From Robinsoniella peoriensis (GTDB lineage: Bacteria; Bacillota; Clostridia; Lachnospirales; Lachnospiraceae): a stretch of 64,000 bases of DNA. A program made the translations under genes and the position numbers. The DNA lies in NCBI RefSeq assembly GCF_042680125.1, contig NZ_JBHTNY010000033.1; one strand, written 5' to 3'. The notes below the pieces were generated by a model, which was not told where the DNA came from, made no database searches, and was given only the letters and a program-made list of their open reading frames with translations. Below, one piece after another: positions 33,177 to 41,547 of the stretch. Position 1 is the first letter of the stretch. Every line of letters begins with the position of its first letter.

Positions 33177-34454
33177 ATGAAAGATAATCTATGGAATGCA
33201 TTGGTTCATCCAGACAGGATAGAAAAACTTCACATACCGGATTCAGTCGCGGATGCTAATTTAAAGGCTTGGAGATACAGAAGACGCTATGAGTATATAA
33301 TGCTTTTTAGTTCTTATGTTGTGTTTGAGATACTTACATATATATTTCGTGAGACACCAAGTAAATCAACAAAATGGTTAGTAATAATACTTCTTCCTTC
33401 TATAATAGTCTGTATTTGTGATGCAGCTTATAACTGTTATAGCGGATTTCCCGATAAATCAGATGTAGGAACAAGAAATCTGATCGGATTAGTATTCTGT
33501 TATTTTATAGGCATAATGGTTTTTTGGCTACTGTTATATACTTCAAAAATATTTGAAGGACCAAATGGAACCAGGCTAAGCTTTTTAGCCGGTATAACTG
33601 CAGGTACGGCAGCAGCGTTGTTTGTATATGCTGATATGGCAATCATTTATCACCAGTATTTAAAGAGGATCAGGATAGGTGTAACCGACAAACAGATCCT
33701 TGTAACCAAGGTGATTTTCAGTATTTGTACAGGTGTTTTAGTGGTTCTCTTTTTAGCACTTTTTTTGTATCCTCTCCTGTCAGTAGAACTGGAGGACCAT
33801 ACTTATCAGACTGAGGTTGATCAAATTAACCGGGGAATAGAAAGCTATAATAATTTGAATAAATTTAAGATTAAGGGATCTGAGAATATCCAATATGATA
33901 ATGGAAAAATTGAGACTTTGGAAGGAACAGTTTGGAGCAGCAGCACATCAGATGGAACTAAGAGCGTTTCCAGCCTCTGGGACAATGAAGTATATACAAA
34001 AGACCATCCACAGATTGTATCTGATATATATAACGATGAGAAAGAAGAAATGAAGATTTATATTCAGGGGCAGGGCTGGGTGGAATTTTCTGACTTGCCC
34101 GAAGATAATGAACTATTAAAAGATGGGATGGAGTTGTATCTCAAAAATGGTTTGCTTGATTTGCAAGGGAGAGACATAAAAAATATATCAGTGAAAATGG
34201 ATGGGGATTATATGGTATATACAGTTTTGTACAAAGATAATGCAGTAACATTAAATTTTGGAGATGTGGAAATAGAGCCCCAAAAAGATGTTTATTGGAT
34301 AAATAAGTCCAATATTCTGGAGAAATGGATACTGTCCCAGAAGGTATCCGGTGGTTCCGAAGAAGGGAATTCAATAGAAAACAGAGAGTACCGGCTGTTG
34401 GATTATAATTCTAGTGAAATAGAAAAAGAGATAGAAGAATTTTTGAAGAAATAG
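33177..34454 (+). CDS. Polytopic membrane protein with C-terminal soluble domain, unknown
   Basis: I do not recognise this 425-residue protein. Five hydrophobic segments can be seen (about 40-57, 67-85, 102-122, 132-152 and 178-202). A hydrophilic region of about 220 residues follows and should lie outside the membrane. It contains short beta-like stretches such as EEMKIYIQGQGWVEF and ends EKEIEEFLKK. The N-terminal 35 residues are cytoplasmic and charged. It has its own promoter and is followed by tRNA-Thr. No catalytic motif is visible. Confidence 0.7.
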   Translation: MKDNLWNALVHPDRIEKLHIPDSVADANLKAWRYRRRYEYIMLFSSYVVFEILTYIFRETPSKSTKWLVIILLPSIIVCICDAAYNCYSGFPDKSDVGTRNLIGLVFCYFIGIMVFWLLLYTSKIFEGPNGTRLSFLAGITAGTAAALFVYADMAIIYHQYLKRIRIGVTDKQILVTKVIFSICTGVLVVLFLALFLYPLLSVELEDHTYQTEVDQINRGIESYNNLNKFKIKGSENIQYDNGKIETLEGTVWSSSTSDGTKSVSSLWDNEVYTKDHPQIVSDIYNDEKEEMKIYIQGQGWVEFSDLPEDNELLKDGMELYLKNGLLDLQGRDIKNISVKMDGDYMVYTVLYKDNAVTLNFGDVEIEPQKDVYWINKSNILEKWILSQKVSGGSEEGNSIENREYRLLDYNSSEIEKEIEEFLKK

Positions 34455-34464
34455 TAAAAAAAGC

Positions 34465-34493
34465 TTGCAAAATTCCAAAAATTTGTATATAAT
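34465..34493 (+). promoter_or_regulatory. tRNA-Thr promoter
   Basis: TTGCAA (34465-34470) and TATAAT (34488-34493) with 17 bp spacing, about 33 bp before the tRNA. Confidence 0.8.
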
Positions 34494-34526
34494 AATTTAG
34501 GTCGGTGGTTGAAATTTCAACCACAT

Positions 34527-34599
34527 GCTTCTGTGGCTCAGCTGGTAGAGCGCCGCATTCGTAATGCGTAGGTCGCCGGTTCAAATCCGGCCAGGAGCT
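34527..34599 (+). tRNA. tRNA-Thr (anticodon CGT)
   Basis: The 7-bp acceptor stem is GCTTCTG with CAGGAGC. The D arm contains GGCTCAGCTGGTAGAGC, the anticodon loop is TTCGTAA (CGT, reading ACG), and the T arm is CCGGTTCAAATCCGG. The first anticodon-stem pair (C-T) is a mismatch. CCA is not encoded. A terminator follows directly. Confidence 0.95.
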
Positions 34600-34603
34600 T
34601 TGA

Positions 34604-34630
34604 AAAACCCTTGAATTTCAAGGGTTTTTT
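34604..34630 (+). terminator. tRNA-Thr terminator
   Basis: ACCCTTGAA pairs with TTCAAGGGT, followed by six T residues. Confidence 0.9.
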
Positions 34631-34810
34631 GTTGTTTTAAGAATAAATATTGGAATTAATGAGCCCTTGGGATTATATCCCTGCATTTATCTGAGTTTAG
34701 AACAAAAAAACAGGACTGAAAATTAAACTGAATATTATATCACAAATTTAAATATGTTTTATTAAAATGTACCGAAAAGTCGATTATGTGTCATGAATAG
34801 AAGACTAACC

Positions 34811-34839
34811 TTGATTAAAACAAATATTTTTAGTATAAT
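34811..34839 (+). promoter_or_regulatory. Promoter of the gene at 34874
   Basis: TTGATT (34811-34816) and TATAAT (34834-34839) with 17 bp spacing. Apart from this, 34631-34860 is AT-rich without a gene I can support. Confidence 0.7.
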
Positions 34840-34873
34840 AAAGCAGAAGAATTAATAAAGAAAGGTGCATGAC

Positions 34874-35248
34874 ATGAAAGATGAACCGACTCTAAAAGAA
34901 AATGCAAATCCATATCAAGTATTACCTAGCCTGATATCGTATTTCTATGAACGGTCTAAACAGGTCTGTATGATTTTATATTTGAGCCATGTGAGAAATG
35001 CATGTGATAATATGACGATTACCAAACAGGCTATCTGTCATATTATGTGCATTAAGGATAATTTACTTGAAATTGTAAGTTTCGATAATGATATTTATAA
35101 GGAAATATTAAAACTTACTGATTGTATAGATAACATATCGAATAGTTTATTATCAGCTAAATATAAGAATATTGCTTATCATTTGAAGGAAGCAAAAGAA
35201 CTGAAAGACAATTTGATTAATAAAATGTTTGCTATGGATATTATTTAA
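34874..35248 (+). CDS. Hypothetical helical protein, 124 residues
   Basis: I do not recognise this protein. It is AT-rich, begins MKDEPTLKENANPYQVLPSL, and looks all-helical with regularly spaced Leu and Ile in the second half (LLEIVSFDNDIYKEILKL). It has no signal peptide or membrane helix and has five cysteines without a CxxC pattern. ATG 34874 is 8 bp after AAAGG; a GTG at 34865 overlaps that site. A good promoter supports expression. It is the first gene of a small-gene region beside tRNA-Thr. Confidence 0.55.
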   Translation: MKDEPTLKENANPYQVLPSLISYFYERSKQVCMILYLSHVRNACDNMTITKQAICHIMCIKDNLLEIVSFDNDIYKEILKLTDCIDNISNSLLSAKYKNIAYHLKEAKELKDNLINKMFAMDII

Positions 35249-35359
35249 AATACAAACTCTGTTATATATCAATAAAGGGCTACGATGTTATAATGAAAGG
35301 ATCCCTGTTGGGAGGATATAATCTCATTTACAATTATTATAGATGATTCAGACAATTCT

Positions 35360-35578
35360 CTAAACGGATACTTTCTTACAACCCAATATTTTTATTTTTC
35401 CTTTTGCTGTAAAGCCTTTCACGGTATGTTTAAACTCATTACATACGCTGCATTCTGATGCATAATAGGTATATAAGAAGTATTCTTTTTGTAAATTAGT
35501 TCTATATTTATTATTGAAACAGTTTCTGCATATCTCTGAATTAATGAGCTGCTTTTTCAATTTCCACGGATTTATCAT
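35360..35578 (-). CDS. Small zinc-ribbon-like protein, 72 residues
   Basis: The product begins MINPWKLKKQLINSEICRNC and has two CxxC pairs (CRNC near residue 17 and CSVC near 44), the layout of a small zinc ribbon, then a basic tail (KGKIKILGCKKVSV). AAGGAG lies 10 bp before the chosen ATG (complement of 35576-35578); ATGs further upstream lie too close to that site or before it. The function is unknown. It is AT-rich like its neighbours. Confidence 0.5.
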   Translation of the reverse strand: MINPWKLKKQLINSEICRNCFNNKYRTNLQKEYFLYTYYASECSVCNEFKHTVKGFTAKGKIKILGCKKVSV

Positions 35579-35775
35579 ATCTCTCATTCTCCTTAGCACT
35601 ATTTTTAATATTCATTGCCATAGTGTATTGATAGTTATACCAATAACAAATTACAAGAATAATACACTTTACCAGCATTTCTATTGCAGAATATTATAAC
35701 TTATTTTTTATCTGTAAAGTTCTATGATGTATTAAAGAGTACGTTTGATGTAATGAAATTTTCTATAATAAAATA

Positions 35776-35803
35776 CCCCTGGGGATTGCGTCCAGGGGCT
35801 AAT
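35776..35803 (-). terminator. Hairpin beyond the gene at 35839
   Basis: CCCCTGG and CCAGGGG form a strong stem. On the minus strand it is followed by TATTTTATT, fitting a terminator for the gene at 35839-36198. Confidence 0.5.
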
Positions 35804-35838
35804 ACTGCAGGCAAACAAGAGATTTAGTTACATGCATT

Positions 35839-36198
35839 TTATTTGATTTCAATAAAATAGTGAATATCTACATTTTGCACAGTAATTGTCATAAAAGGAT
35901 TGCCAAAGTTTTTTCTAACTTCTTTTGCAACATTTATGAAGGATTCTCTAAAAATGTCACTATCTTTAACTTCTGAAGGATTTCTTGTTGTAGATACAAT
36001 ATATGCCGTTTCGCCTAGATTACACCCTCTTACTGTTCCACACACCAGGCTATTCACGTTTATGAGACTGGTTACAAATACGCCGGAGCTGAAATATTCT
36101 TTATTTGCACTTTCTTCCCATAAATGAGCAACAAATTCATTTGTATAATATTTAGTGTTAAGGCCATAAAATGTTACAATATACTTTTCTGTTATCAT
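35839..36198 (-). CDS. Hypothetical protein, 119 residues
   Basis: I do not recognise this protein. It begins MITEKYIVTFYGLNTKYYTN, has mixed alpha/beta character and no signal peptide, and ends in beta-like FMTITVQNVDIHYFIEIK. No catalytic motif is visible. The ribosome site is weak (TTGGTTG), and a TATAATA -10-like element lies about 30 bp upstream on the minus strand. It lies between a zinc-ribbon ORF and an alkyltransferase-like gene. Confidence 0.5.
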   Translation of the reverse strand: MITEKYIVTFYGLNTKYYTNEFVAHLWEESANKEYFSSGVFVTSLINVNSLVCGTVRGCNLGETAYIVSTTRNPSEVKDSDIFRESFINVAKEVRKNFGNPFMTITVQNVDIHYFIEIK

Positions 36199-36276
36199 GA
36201 TGCAACCAATTTAGAATTTCTTATTATATAGTATGACGGAGATATGTATTTAATACGCAGTAATCATAATATCGGA

Positions 36277-36771
36277 TCAAACAGTCAGAATATCCGTTAA
36301 ATCAAAAAGTGAGTTTTCATAGTTCTTAACATAATATTTTATGGTGGTTCTTCCTTTTTCAATAATGGTATGGCCCTCTTCTTCCAGTTTTTCTTTTTGT
36401 GCTTCCACCCCGCCCGGGTATTTTGCATTTAATTCCCCGTTTGCTTTTAGAGTCCTCCAATATGGGGTTTTATCATCTTTTCTCTGGTAACTGGCCCATG
36501 CTGCAATGGACACAAAGATTCCGGCGGTGATTGGCTCGGTGAAATCGGCTCCATTTGCTTTTGCAAAGTATGCCCGTATTTCACCAATCGTTAGAACTTT
36601 CCCGTATGGGACAGCTTTCAACACATTGTCGTATGCGACAGGCGGAGCGAAATACATTCTGTTACCGCCATATTTTTCTATACTCTTCTGGTCAGTGATT
36701 GTCTGAAATTTTGGCATATCCTTCGCGTCATTTAACATTGCATTAAAATCTTTTTTGTCTTCGTTTGGCAT
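36277..36771 (-). CDS. Alkyltransferase-like (MGMT-fold) protein lacking the active cysteine
   Basis: This 164-residue protein shows the O6-alkylguanine-DNA alkyltransferase DNA-binding domain: VPYGKVLTIGEIRAYFAK near residue 53 (winged-helix entry) and PYWRTLKANGELN, where true enzymes have PCHRV. The Cys acceptor is absent, as in ATL proteins, which bind alkylated guanines and flag them for repair rather than reversing them. AGGAGG lies just upstream of the chosen ATG (complement of 36769-36771), which favours it over an ATG 45 bp further out. Confidence 0.75.
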   Translation of the reverse strand: MPNEDKKDFNAMLNDAKDMPKFQTITDQKSIEKYGGNRMYFAPPVAYDNVLKAVPYGKVLTIGEIRAYFAKANGADFTEPITAGIFVSIAAWASYQRKDDKTPYWRTLKANGELNAKYPGGVEAQKEKLEEEGHTIIEKGRTTIKYYVKNYENSLFDLTDILTV

Positions 36772-36950
36772 ATCTACCACCTCCTGCTCCAAGTATAATC
36801 TATTTCGCAACACCATGCAATGAGACGGTTTTAAATTATATATGGCATATTTTCATTTTCATCAGCAGCGTAAATATGGAAAAGTGAATGCGGCACATGA
36901 GGAACAGTAGAAGCATATAAATAAATCATCATAGAGAGAGGGAGAGCAGT

Positions 36951-37241
36951 ATGGATATTATGGATTATATAAAGCCGGGTCTGATTGTAGTTGCAATAAT
37001 ATTGTATTTTATTGGTATATGGCTGAAGCAGAGTACTTTGCTTCCGGATAAATTCATACCACTGGTGGTTGGTTTCATTGGAATCGTTATTTGCGGCATC
37101 TGGGTGGTTGCTACATCCACCTTTATAACAGGACAGGATATAGCTTTGGGCTTATTCACCGCAATTGTACAGGGTATATTGGTTGCAGGTTTGAGCACAT
37201 ATGTCAATCAGATTATCAAACAGATTAATAAACAGGAATAG
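36951..37241 (+). CDS. Holin-like small membrane protein
   Basis: This 96-residue protein has three hydrophobic helices (about 9-26, 36-55 and 62-85) with a short loop LKQSTLLPDKFIPL between the first two. This pattern fits the phage holin families found in Firmicute prophages (Hol44/holin_5_2 type). No endolysin or other phage gene adjoins it, so it is a solitary remnant or a domesticated gene. GGGAGAG precedes ATG 36951; an in-frame ATG lies three codons on. Confidence 0.6.
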   Translation: MDIMDYIKPGLIVVAIILYFIGIWLKQSTLLPDKFIPLVVGFIGIVICGIWVVATSTFITGQDIALGLFTAIVQGILVAGLSTYVNQIIKQINKQE

Positions 37242-37573
37242 CGGTCTTTATTTTGTTCCTGTATGAGTAAAATAAATATAAAATCCCCGGCACTGTGCCG
37301 GGGATGTAAATAACAATCAATTTTTTGGGAGTACTCCGCAGTTCTTGGGGAAGTCTGCGGAGCGCGAGTTGTGAAACGTACTAGATTTTTACCAATACGT
37401 AAAAATTCTACCATATTCTGCAAATTGTGACAAGAAAAATATTTTGCTAAATTCTTACATAAATCGACAAAGAAAACTGTTTACAAAAATTTTATGAATC
37501 CTTTATTGATTTAAATTTTCATACAACCTATAATACTATTAATGATGGAAATAATATTTAGGAGGATTTGGAA
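37242..37573 (+). other. Gene-free stretch with three hairpins and a promoter
   Basis: Three stems can be seen: CCCCGGCA/TGCCGGGG near 37284-37304, CTCCGCAG/CTGCGGAG (37334-37341 and 37355-37362), and AGATTTTTAC/GTAAAAATTCT near 37383-37409. None has a good T tract. A consensus promoter, TTGATT 37506-37511 and TATAAT 37529-37534 (17 bp), leads into the gene at 37574. A small RNA in the hairpin region is possible but not shown. Confidence 0.55.
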
Positions 37574-37969
37574 GTGAAGGAAAAGTTTCAGAGGTTTATG
37601 ATGGGGCGGTATGGAGCTGATGAATTATCGAGATTTATGATAATTGTTGCTTTTGTCCTGGTGGTTTTATCAATTTTTATAAGAAGCGGATTGTTTTCCT
37701 GGGTTCCGTTGATTTTACTGGTTTTGATTTATGTGCGTATGTTTTCGAAGAATGTTCAGAAACGCTATGCGGAAAATCAGAAGTTTATGGAGTTAAAAGA
37801 CAGGGTGACAGGATTATTTCACGGACAGAAAAAGCGCCTGGAACAGAGTAAAGATTTCCATATTTACAAATGTCCAAAGTGCAGACAGAAAATTCGTATC
37901 CCCCGGGGAAAAGGAAAAATTTCAATTACCTGCCCTAAATGCGGGGATCAGTTTGTAAAGAAGAGTTGA
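37574..37969 (+). CDS. Membrane-anchored zinc-ribbon protein
   Basis: This 131-residue protein has two adjacent hydrophobic segments (about 20-37 and 41-57), a basic linker, and a C-terminal zinc ribbon KCPKCRQKIRIPRGKGKI then TCPKCGDQF (two CPxC pairs). The start is GTG 37574, 8 bp after AGGAGG (37560-37565); a TTG at 37568 is too close to that site. It is followed by the DUF5685 and J-domain genes, probably as one operon, suggesting a shared protein-quality or envelope role. Confidence 0.7.
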   Translation: MKEKFQRFMMGRYGADELSRFMIIVAFVLVVLSIFIRSGLFSWVPLILLVLIYVRMFSKNVQKRYAENQKFMELKDRVTGLFHGQKKRLEQSKDFHIYKCPKCRQKIRIPRGKGKISITCPKCGDQFVKKS

Positions 37970-37991
37970 TAGAAAAGCAGAGGATAGAGCG

Positions 37992-38840
37992 ATGTTCGGA
38001 TATGTGACGATTAATCAGGATGAAATTAAAATAAAGGATTATAAGACCTACCGGGCATACTATTGCGGACTGTGTAAGCGGTTAGGAAAGCAGTATGGAG
38101 TCAGGGGGAAGGTGCTGCTGACTTTTGACATGACTTTTCTGGGTCTTCTGTTATCAAGCCTTTATGAATCTCAGGGTGAGCTTAAAATGCAAAGGTGTGC
38201 GTTACATCCTACAAAAAAAGAATTGATAGCAGAAAATGAAATGCTGGATTATGCGGCGGATATGAATGTACTTCTTGCTTACCATAATTTTATGGATGAC
38301 TGGTTTGATGACCATAATGCAGCCAAACTTACTCTTGCTAAAATGATACATAAGAAGTATAAAGAAACGGCAGAAAGATATCCCAGACAGCGCAGGGCAA
38401 TACAAAGATATATGAAAAAGATGCGCGAGTGCGAGGTACGAAAAGAAAAAGATCTGGATGTGGCAGCGGGGCTTACCGGAACCGTATTAAAAGAGTTGTT
38501 TATGTATAAAAAAGATGAGTGGAAGGAACCTCTGGGTCAGATGGGCTTTTACCTGGGGAAATTCATCTATCTTATGGATGCTTATGAAGATGTGGAAAAG
38601 GACAAAAAGGCAGGAAATTATAACCCTTTGATACCAATGATGACTGATGCTGATTATGCCGGTAAATGTAAAGACATTATGATGTTGATGATGGCAGAAT
38701 GCTCCAGAGCATTTGAGAGGTTGCCAATTTTAGAAAATGTTGATATACTAAGAAATATATTGTATTCCGGAGTTTGGGTGAAATACGAAAAAGTAACGAA
38801 GGAAAGAGCAGGAAATAAGAATGATAATGGATCCATATAA
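37992..38840 (+). CDS. DUF5685 family protein
   Basis: This 282-residue protein opens MFGYVTINQDEIKIKDYKTY and continues RAYYCGLCKRLGKQYG, the conserved start of DUF5685. It is largely helical and its function is unknown. The Cys pair in YYCGLC, the later Cys and the acidic MDAYEDVEKD motif may bind metal; the overall shape recalls all-helical phytoene-synthase-like folds (DDWFDDHNAAK, DAYEDVEKDKK), but this is only a resemblance. Its last 20 bases overlap the J-domain gene. Confidence 0.75.
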   Translation: MFGYVTINQDEIKIKDYKTYRAYYCGLCKRLGKQYGVRGKVLLTFDMTFLGLLLSSLYESQGELKMQRCALHPTKKELIAENEMLDYAADMNVLLAYHNFMDDWFDDHNAAKLTLAKMIHKKYKETAERYPRQRRAIQRYMKKMRECEVRKEKDLDVAAGLTGTVLKELFMYKKDEWKEPLGQMGFYLGKFIYLMDAYEDVEKDKKAGNYNPLIPMMTDADYAGKCKDIMMLMMAECSRAFERLPILENVDILRNILYSGVWVKYEKVTKERAGNKNDNGSI

Positions 38841-39477
38841 GGTGTTGGGAATTCCGTCTTCAGCATCTGATGATGAGGTAAAAAAAGCATACAGGAAATT
38901 GAGCAGGAGATATCATCCCGATGCAAACCTGAATAATCCCAACAAGGATCAGGCCGAAGAGAAATTTAAAGAGGTGCAGCAGGCTTACGACCAGATTATG
39001 AAGGAACGTACCGGCGGATATACTGGCGGATATAGCGGACAGAGCAGTCAGGGCTATGGACAGGGGCAGGGATTTGGCGGCTATGGCGGCGGTTTTGGTC
39101 AGCGCCAGTATGAAAGCGGCGAGCCAATTGAATATCAGGCAGCGGCAAATTATATTAATGCCGGCCATTTCCAGGAAGCTCTGAATGTTTTAAATAATAT
39201 TTCACAGCGTAATGCCAAATGGTATTACCTGAGTGCACTTGCCAATGCTGGTATCGGCAATAATCTCAATGCAAAGGATTTTGCATCGAGAGCCGCTGCT
39301 TTGGAACCGAATAATTTCCAGTATCAACAGCTTAAGAGACAGTTGGAGTCCGGTGGGCAATGGTATCAGACCATGGGCAGCGGATATGGCGGAATGCCCC
39401 AGAATTTTGATACAAGCTGTTGTACACAGCTTTGCTGTATGAATATGTTGTGCGGCTGTTGCTGCAGACCATGCTGA
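38821..39477 (+). CDS. J-domain (DnaJ-like) protein with Gly-rich linker and Cys-rich tail
   Basis: The 218-residue protein has an N-terminal J domain (about 1-66) with the HPD motif in RRYHPDANLNNPNKDQ, so it should stimulate a DnaK/Hsp70. A Gly/Gln/Tyr linker (about 67-100) and a TPR-like helical segment (about 105-180; FQEALNVLNNISQRNAKWYY) follow. The last 20 residues hold nine cysteines (CCTQLCCMNMLCGCCCRPC). DnaJ's own zinc domain is absent. It overlaps DUF5685 by 20 bp and is closed by a terminator. Confidence 0.88.
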   Translation: MIMDPYKVLGIPSSASDDEVKKAYRKLSRRYHPDANLNNPNKDQAEEKFKEVQQAYDQIMKERTGGYTGGYSGQSSQGYGQGQGFGGYGGGFGQRQYESGEPIEYQAAANYINAGHFQEALNVLNNISQRNAKWYYLSALANAGIGNNLNAKDFASRAAALEPNNFQYQQLKRQLESGGQWYQTMGSGYGGMPQNFDTSCCTQLCCMNMLCGCCCRPC

Positions 39478-39486
39478 TATAGAAAG

Positions 39487-39512
39487 AGAAGGTGGGAATC
39501 CTTCTTTTTTTG
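39487..39512 (+). terminator. Terminator of the 37574-39477 operon
   Basis: AGAAGG/CCTTCT stem followed by seven T residues. Confidence 0.75.
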
Positions 39513-39558
39513 TGCCATTAACAGGTCGGTAAATGATCAGGGAGAGTGGCTGGTCTGC

Positions 39559-39587
39559 TTGACAGATGAGAGGTTAAATACTATGAT
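39559..39587 (+). promoter_or_regulatory. Promoter of the two-component genes
   Basis: TTGACA (39559-39564) and TATGAT (39582-39587) with 17 bp spacing. Confidence 0.8.
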
Positions 39588-39659
39588 GGAGGTACAGTAT
39601 ATTAAAAAGTGGGAAAGATTATACTGATAACAAGCGCATGATAGTGAAAGGATGACAGA

Positions 39660-40331
39660 ATGTATAAAATATTGATTGTGGAAGATGATATGGTAATCGC
39701 TTCGTCTGTAAAGGATTATTTGCGGACATGGGGGATGGAAACCAGTGTTGTCACAGATTTTGAGAAAGTCATGGAAAATTTTATTGCATTTGATCCGCAG
39801 CTGGTATTGATGGATATTACACTGCCGTTTTTCAATGGATATCACTGGTGTCAGGAAATCAGGAAGATCTCTAAGGTTCCGATTGTTTTTCTTTCTTCTA
39901 TGAGTGATAACATGAATATTGTAATGGCGATAAATATGGGTGGAGATGACTTTATAACCAAGCCATTTGATTTAACGGTACTTGCGGCGAAAGTTCAGGC
40001 AATGCTTCGAAGAACATATGCATTTCAGGGTCAGACTAATGTATTAGAACATAATGGTGCTATTTTAAATTTGAGTGATACCACTTTATTATATCAGGAA
40101 CAAAAAACAGATCTGACAAAAAATGATTTTAAAATCCTTCAGATCTTATTGGAGAATGCAGGGAAGGTGGTATCCCGCGATGCTATTATGGAGCGCCTAT
40201 GGGAAAGTGACAGCTTTATTGATGATAATACGCTGACTGTTAATATCACCAGGCTGCGTAAAAAGTTAGAAGATATAGGTCTTGCCGGATTTATTGTAAC
40301 AAAAAAGGGAATAGGATATATGGTGGTCTGA
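39660..40331 (+). CDS. OmpR-family response regulator, BceR-like
   Basis: This 223-residue protein has a receiver (about 1-118, phosphoacceptor Asp in LVLMDITLPFFNG, Lys in TKPFDL) and a winged-helix DNA-binding domain (about 128-223; LTKNDFKILQILLENAGKVV, DDNTLTVNITRLRKKLEDIG). The short linker and the paired intramembrane kinase are typical of BceRS antimicrobial-peptide detoxification modules. It stops one base before the kinase ATG. A matching operator lies at 45594, before the BceAB-like transporter. Confidence 0.88.
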   Translation: MYKILIVEDDMVIASSVKDYLRTWGMETSVVTDFEKVMENFIAFDPQLVLMDITLPFFNGYHWCQEIRKISKVPIVFLSSMSDNMNIVMAINMGGDDFITKPFDLTVLAAKVQAMLRRTYAFQGQTNVLEHNGAILNLSDTTLLYQEQKTDLTKNDFKILQILLENAGKVVSRDAIMERLWESDSFIDDNTLTVNITRLRKKLEDIGLAGFIVTKKGIGYMVV

Positions 40332-41345
40332 ATGGAAAAAATCAAGGAATATAAGATAATCGGCAGATATATAATAGACCATCTGATGCAGATATTGGCA
40401 ATCTTCATATTTTCCTTCATCTTCCTGCTGATTTTTTATTTATATGGCATTCCGGCTAAGATCTATAGTTATGCATTTTTACTGTGCTTTGCTGTTGGAG
40501 CTGTTATGTGTACGATTAGTTATTGGAAATATCGTAGCAAGCATTTAGCACTTTATGGGCTTTTTGGCAGGATAACCGTAGAATGTAATGATTTTCCAAA
40601 TGCAGGAAATTTACTTGAGAAAGATTACCAGGAAATATTATTAAAACTTTTTCGTTACAGTGCTCAGGAAAAAGAACAGGAAGAGCGCAGCAAAAAAGAT
40701 ATGATGGATTATTACACATTGTGGGCACATCAGATCAAAACTCCGATTACCGCAATGCGCCTTCTGATTCAAGTAGAGGACAATGCCAGAAATCAGGGAC
40801 TTTTACAGCAGCTGCTTAAAATTGAGCGGTATGTTGATATGGTATTGCAATATCTGCGTATGGAGAATATGTCGGCAGATTTAAAGCTTCAGGAATATAA
40901 AGTACTGGATTTGGTTCGAAAAGCGGTGAAGCAGGATAGTTCTGTGTTCATTTACCGTAAGATTCCTTTCGAATTAAAAGAAATGGATAATACAGTGATA
41001 ACTGATGAAAAATGGATGGTTTTTGTGATCGAACAGATTTTATCTAACTCACTTAAATATACCAATGAAGGAAAAATATCGGTTTACATGGATCCAGATG
41101 AACGTGAGACCTTAATTATCGAAGATACCGGTATCGGGATTCAGGAAGAGGATCTTCCCCGTATATTCGAAAATGGATTTACCGGATATAATGGACGTAT
41201 GGGAAAGAAGTCTACCGGAATTGGGTTATATCTTTGCAAGAAGATATTAGATAGGCTTGGACATTCCATAAAAGTTTCTTCAAAGGTTGGACAGGGCACC
41301 CGGATTGCAATTGATCTGTACAGAGAACATCTGGAAACGGAATAA
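40332..41345 (+). CDS. Intramembrane-sensing histidine kinase, BceS-like
   Basis: This 337-residue kinase has two transmembrane helices (about 14-36 and 42-62) joined by only a few extracellular residues, the hallmark of BceS-type kinases that sense through a partner ABC transporter. The phospho-acceptor His is in LWAHQIKTPITAMRLL, the N box is QILSNSLKYTNEG, and the ATP-lid motifs are EDTGIGIQEEDL and STGIGLYLCKK. It adjoins the response regulator and ends at a terminator at 41376. Confidence 0.9.
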   Translation: MEKIKEYKIIGRYIIDHLMQILAIFIFSFIFLLIFYLYGIPAKIYSYAFLLCFAVGAVMCTISYWKYRSKHLALYGLFGRITVECNDFPNAGNLLEKDYQEILLKLFRYSAQEKEQEERSKKDMMDYYTLWAHQIKTPITAMRLLIQVEDNARNQGLLQQLLKIERYVDMVLQYLRMENMSADLKLQEYKVLDLVRKAVKQDSSVFIYRKIPFELKEMDNTVITDEKWMVFVIEQILSNSLKYTNEGKISVYMDPDERETLIIEDTGIGIQEEDLPRIFENGFTGYNGRMGKKSTGIGLYLCKKILDRLGHSIKVSSKVGQGTRIAIDLYREHLETE

Positions 41346-41375
41346 ATAGATAGTAATATATGATTTAAATTAAGG

Positions 41376-41403
41376 AGCGGCTCCAGTGGGAGCCGCTGTT
41401 TTT
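41376..41403 (+). terminator. Terminator after the kinase gene
   Basis: AGCGGCTCC/GGAGCCGCT with a 4-nt loop and GTTTTT. Confidence 0.85.
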
Positions 41404-41547
41404 GGTAAAGATTTCATTTTCAGGATCATACTTGATGGTGTAGTTTTGATGTCATTGATAAAATATACTAAAGGCACATTGAAGTATGAAAAGTACTTGA
41501 AAAGCGCTGAAAATGAAGTGAAAGTGAGTAGAGAGGAGTGGTGCAGA

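Noticed and set aside
34527..37310. Prophage or ICE integrated at tRNA-Thr with a duplicated tRNA end
   Set aside because: No integrase gene and no repeat of the tRNA 3' end could be found by eye; only a lone holin-like gene suggests phage origin.
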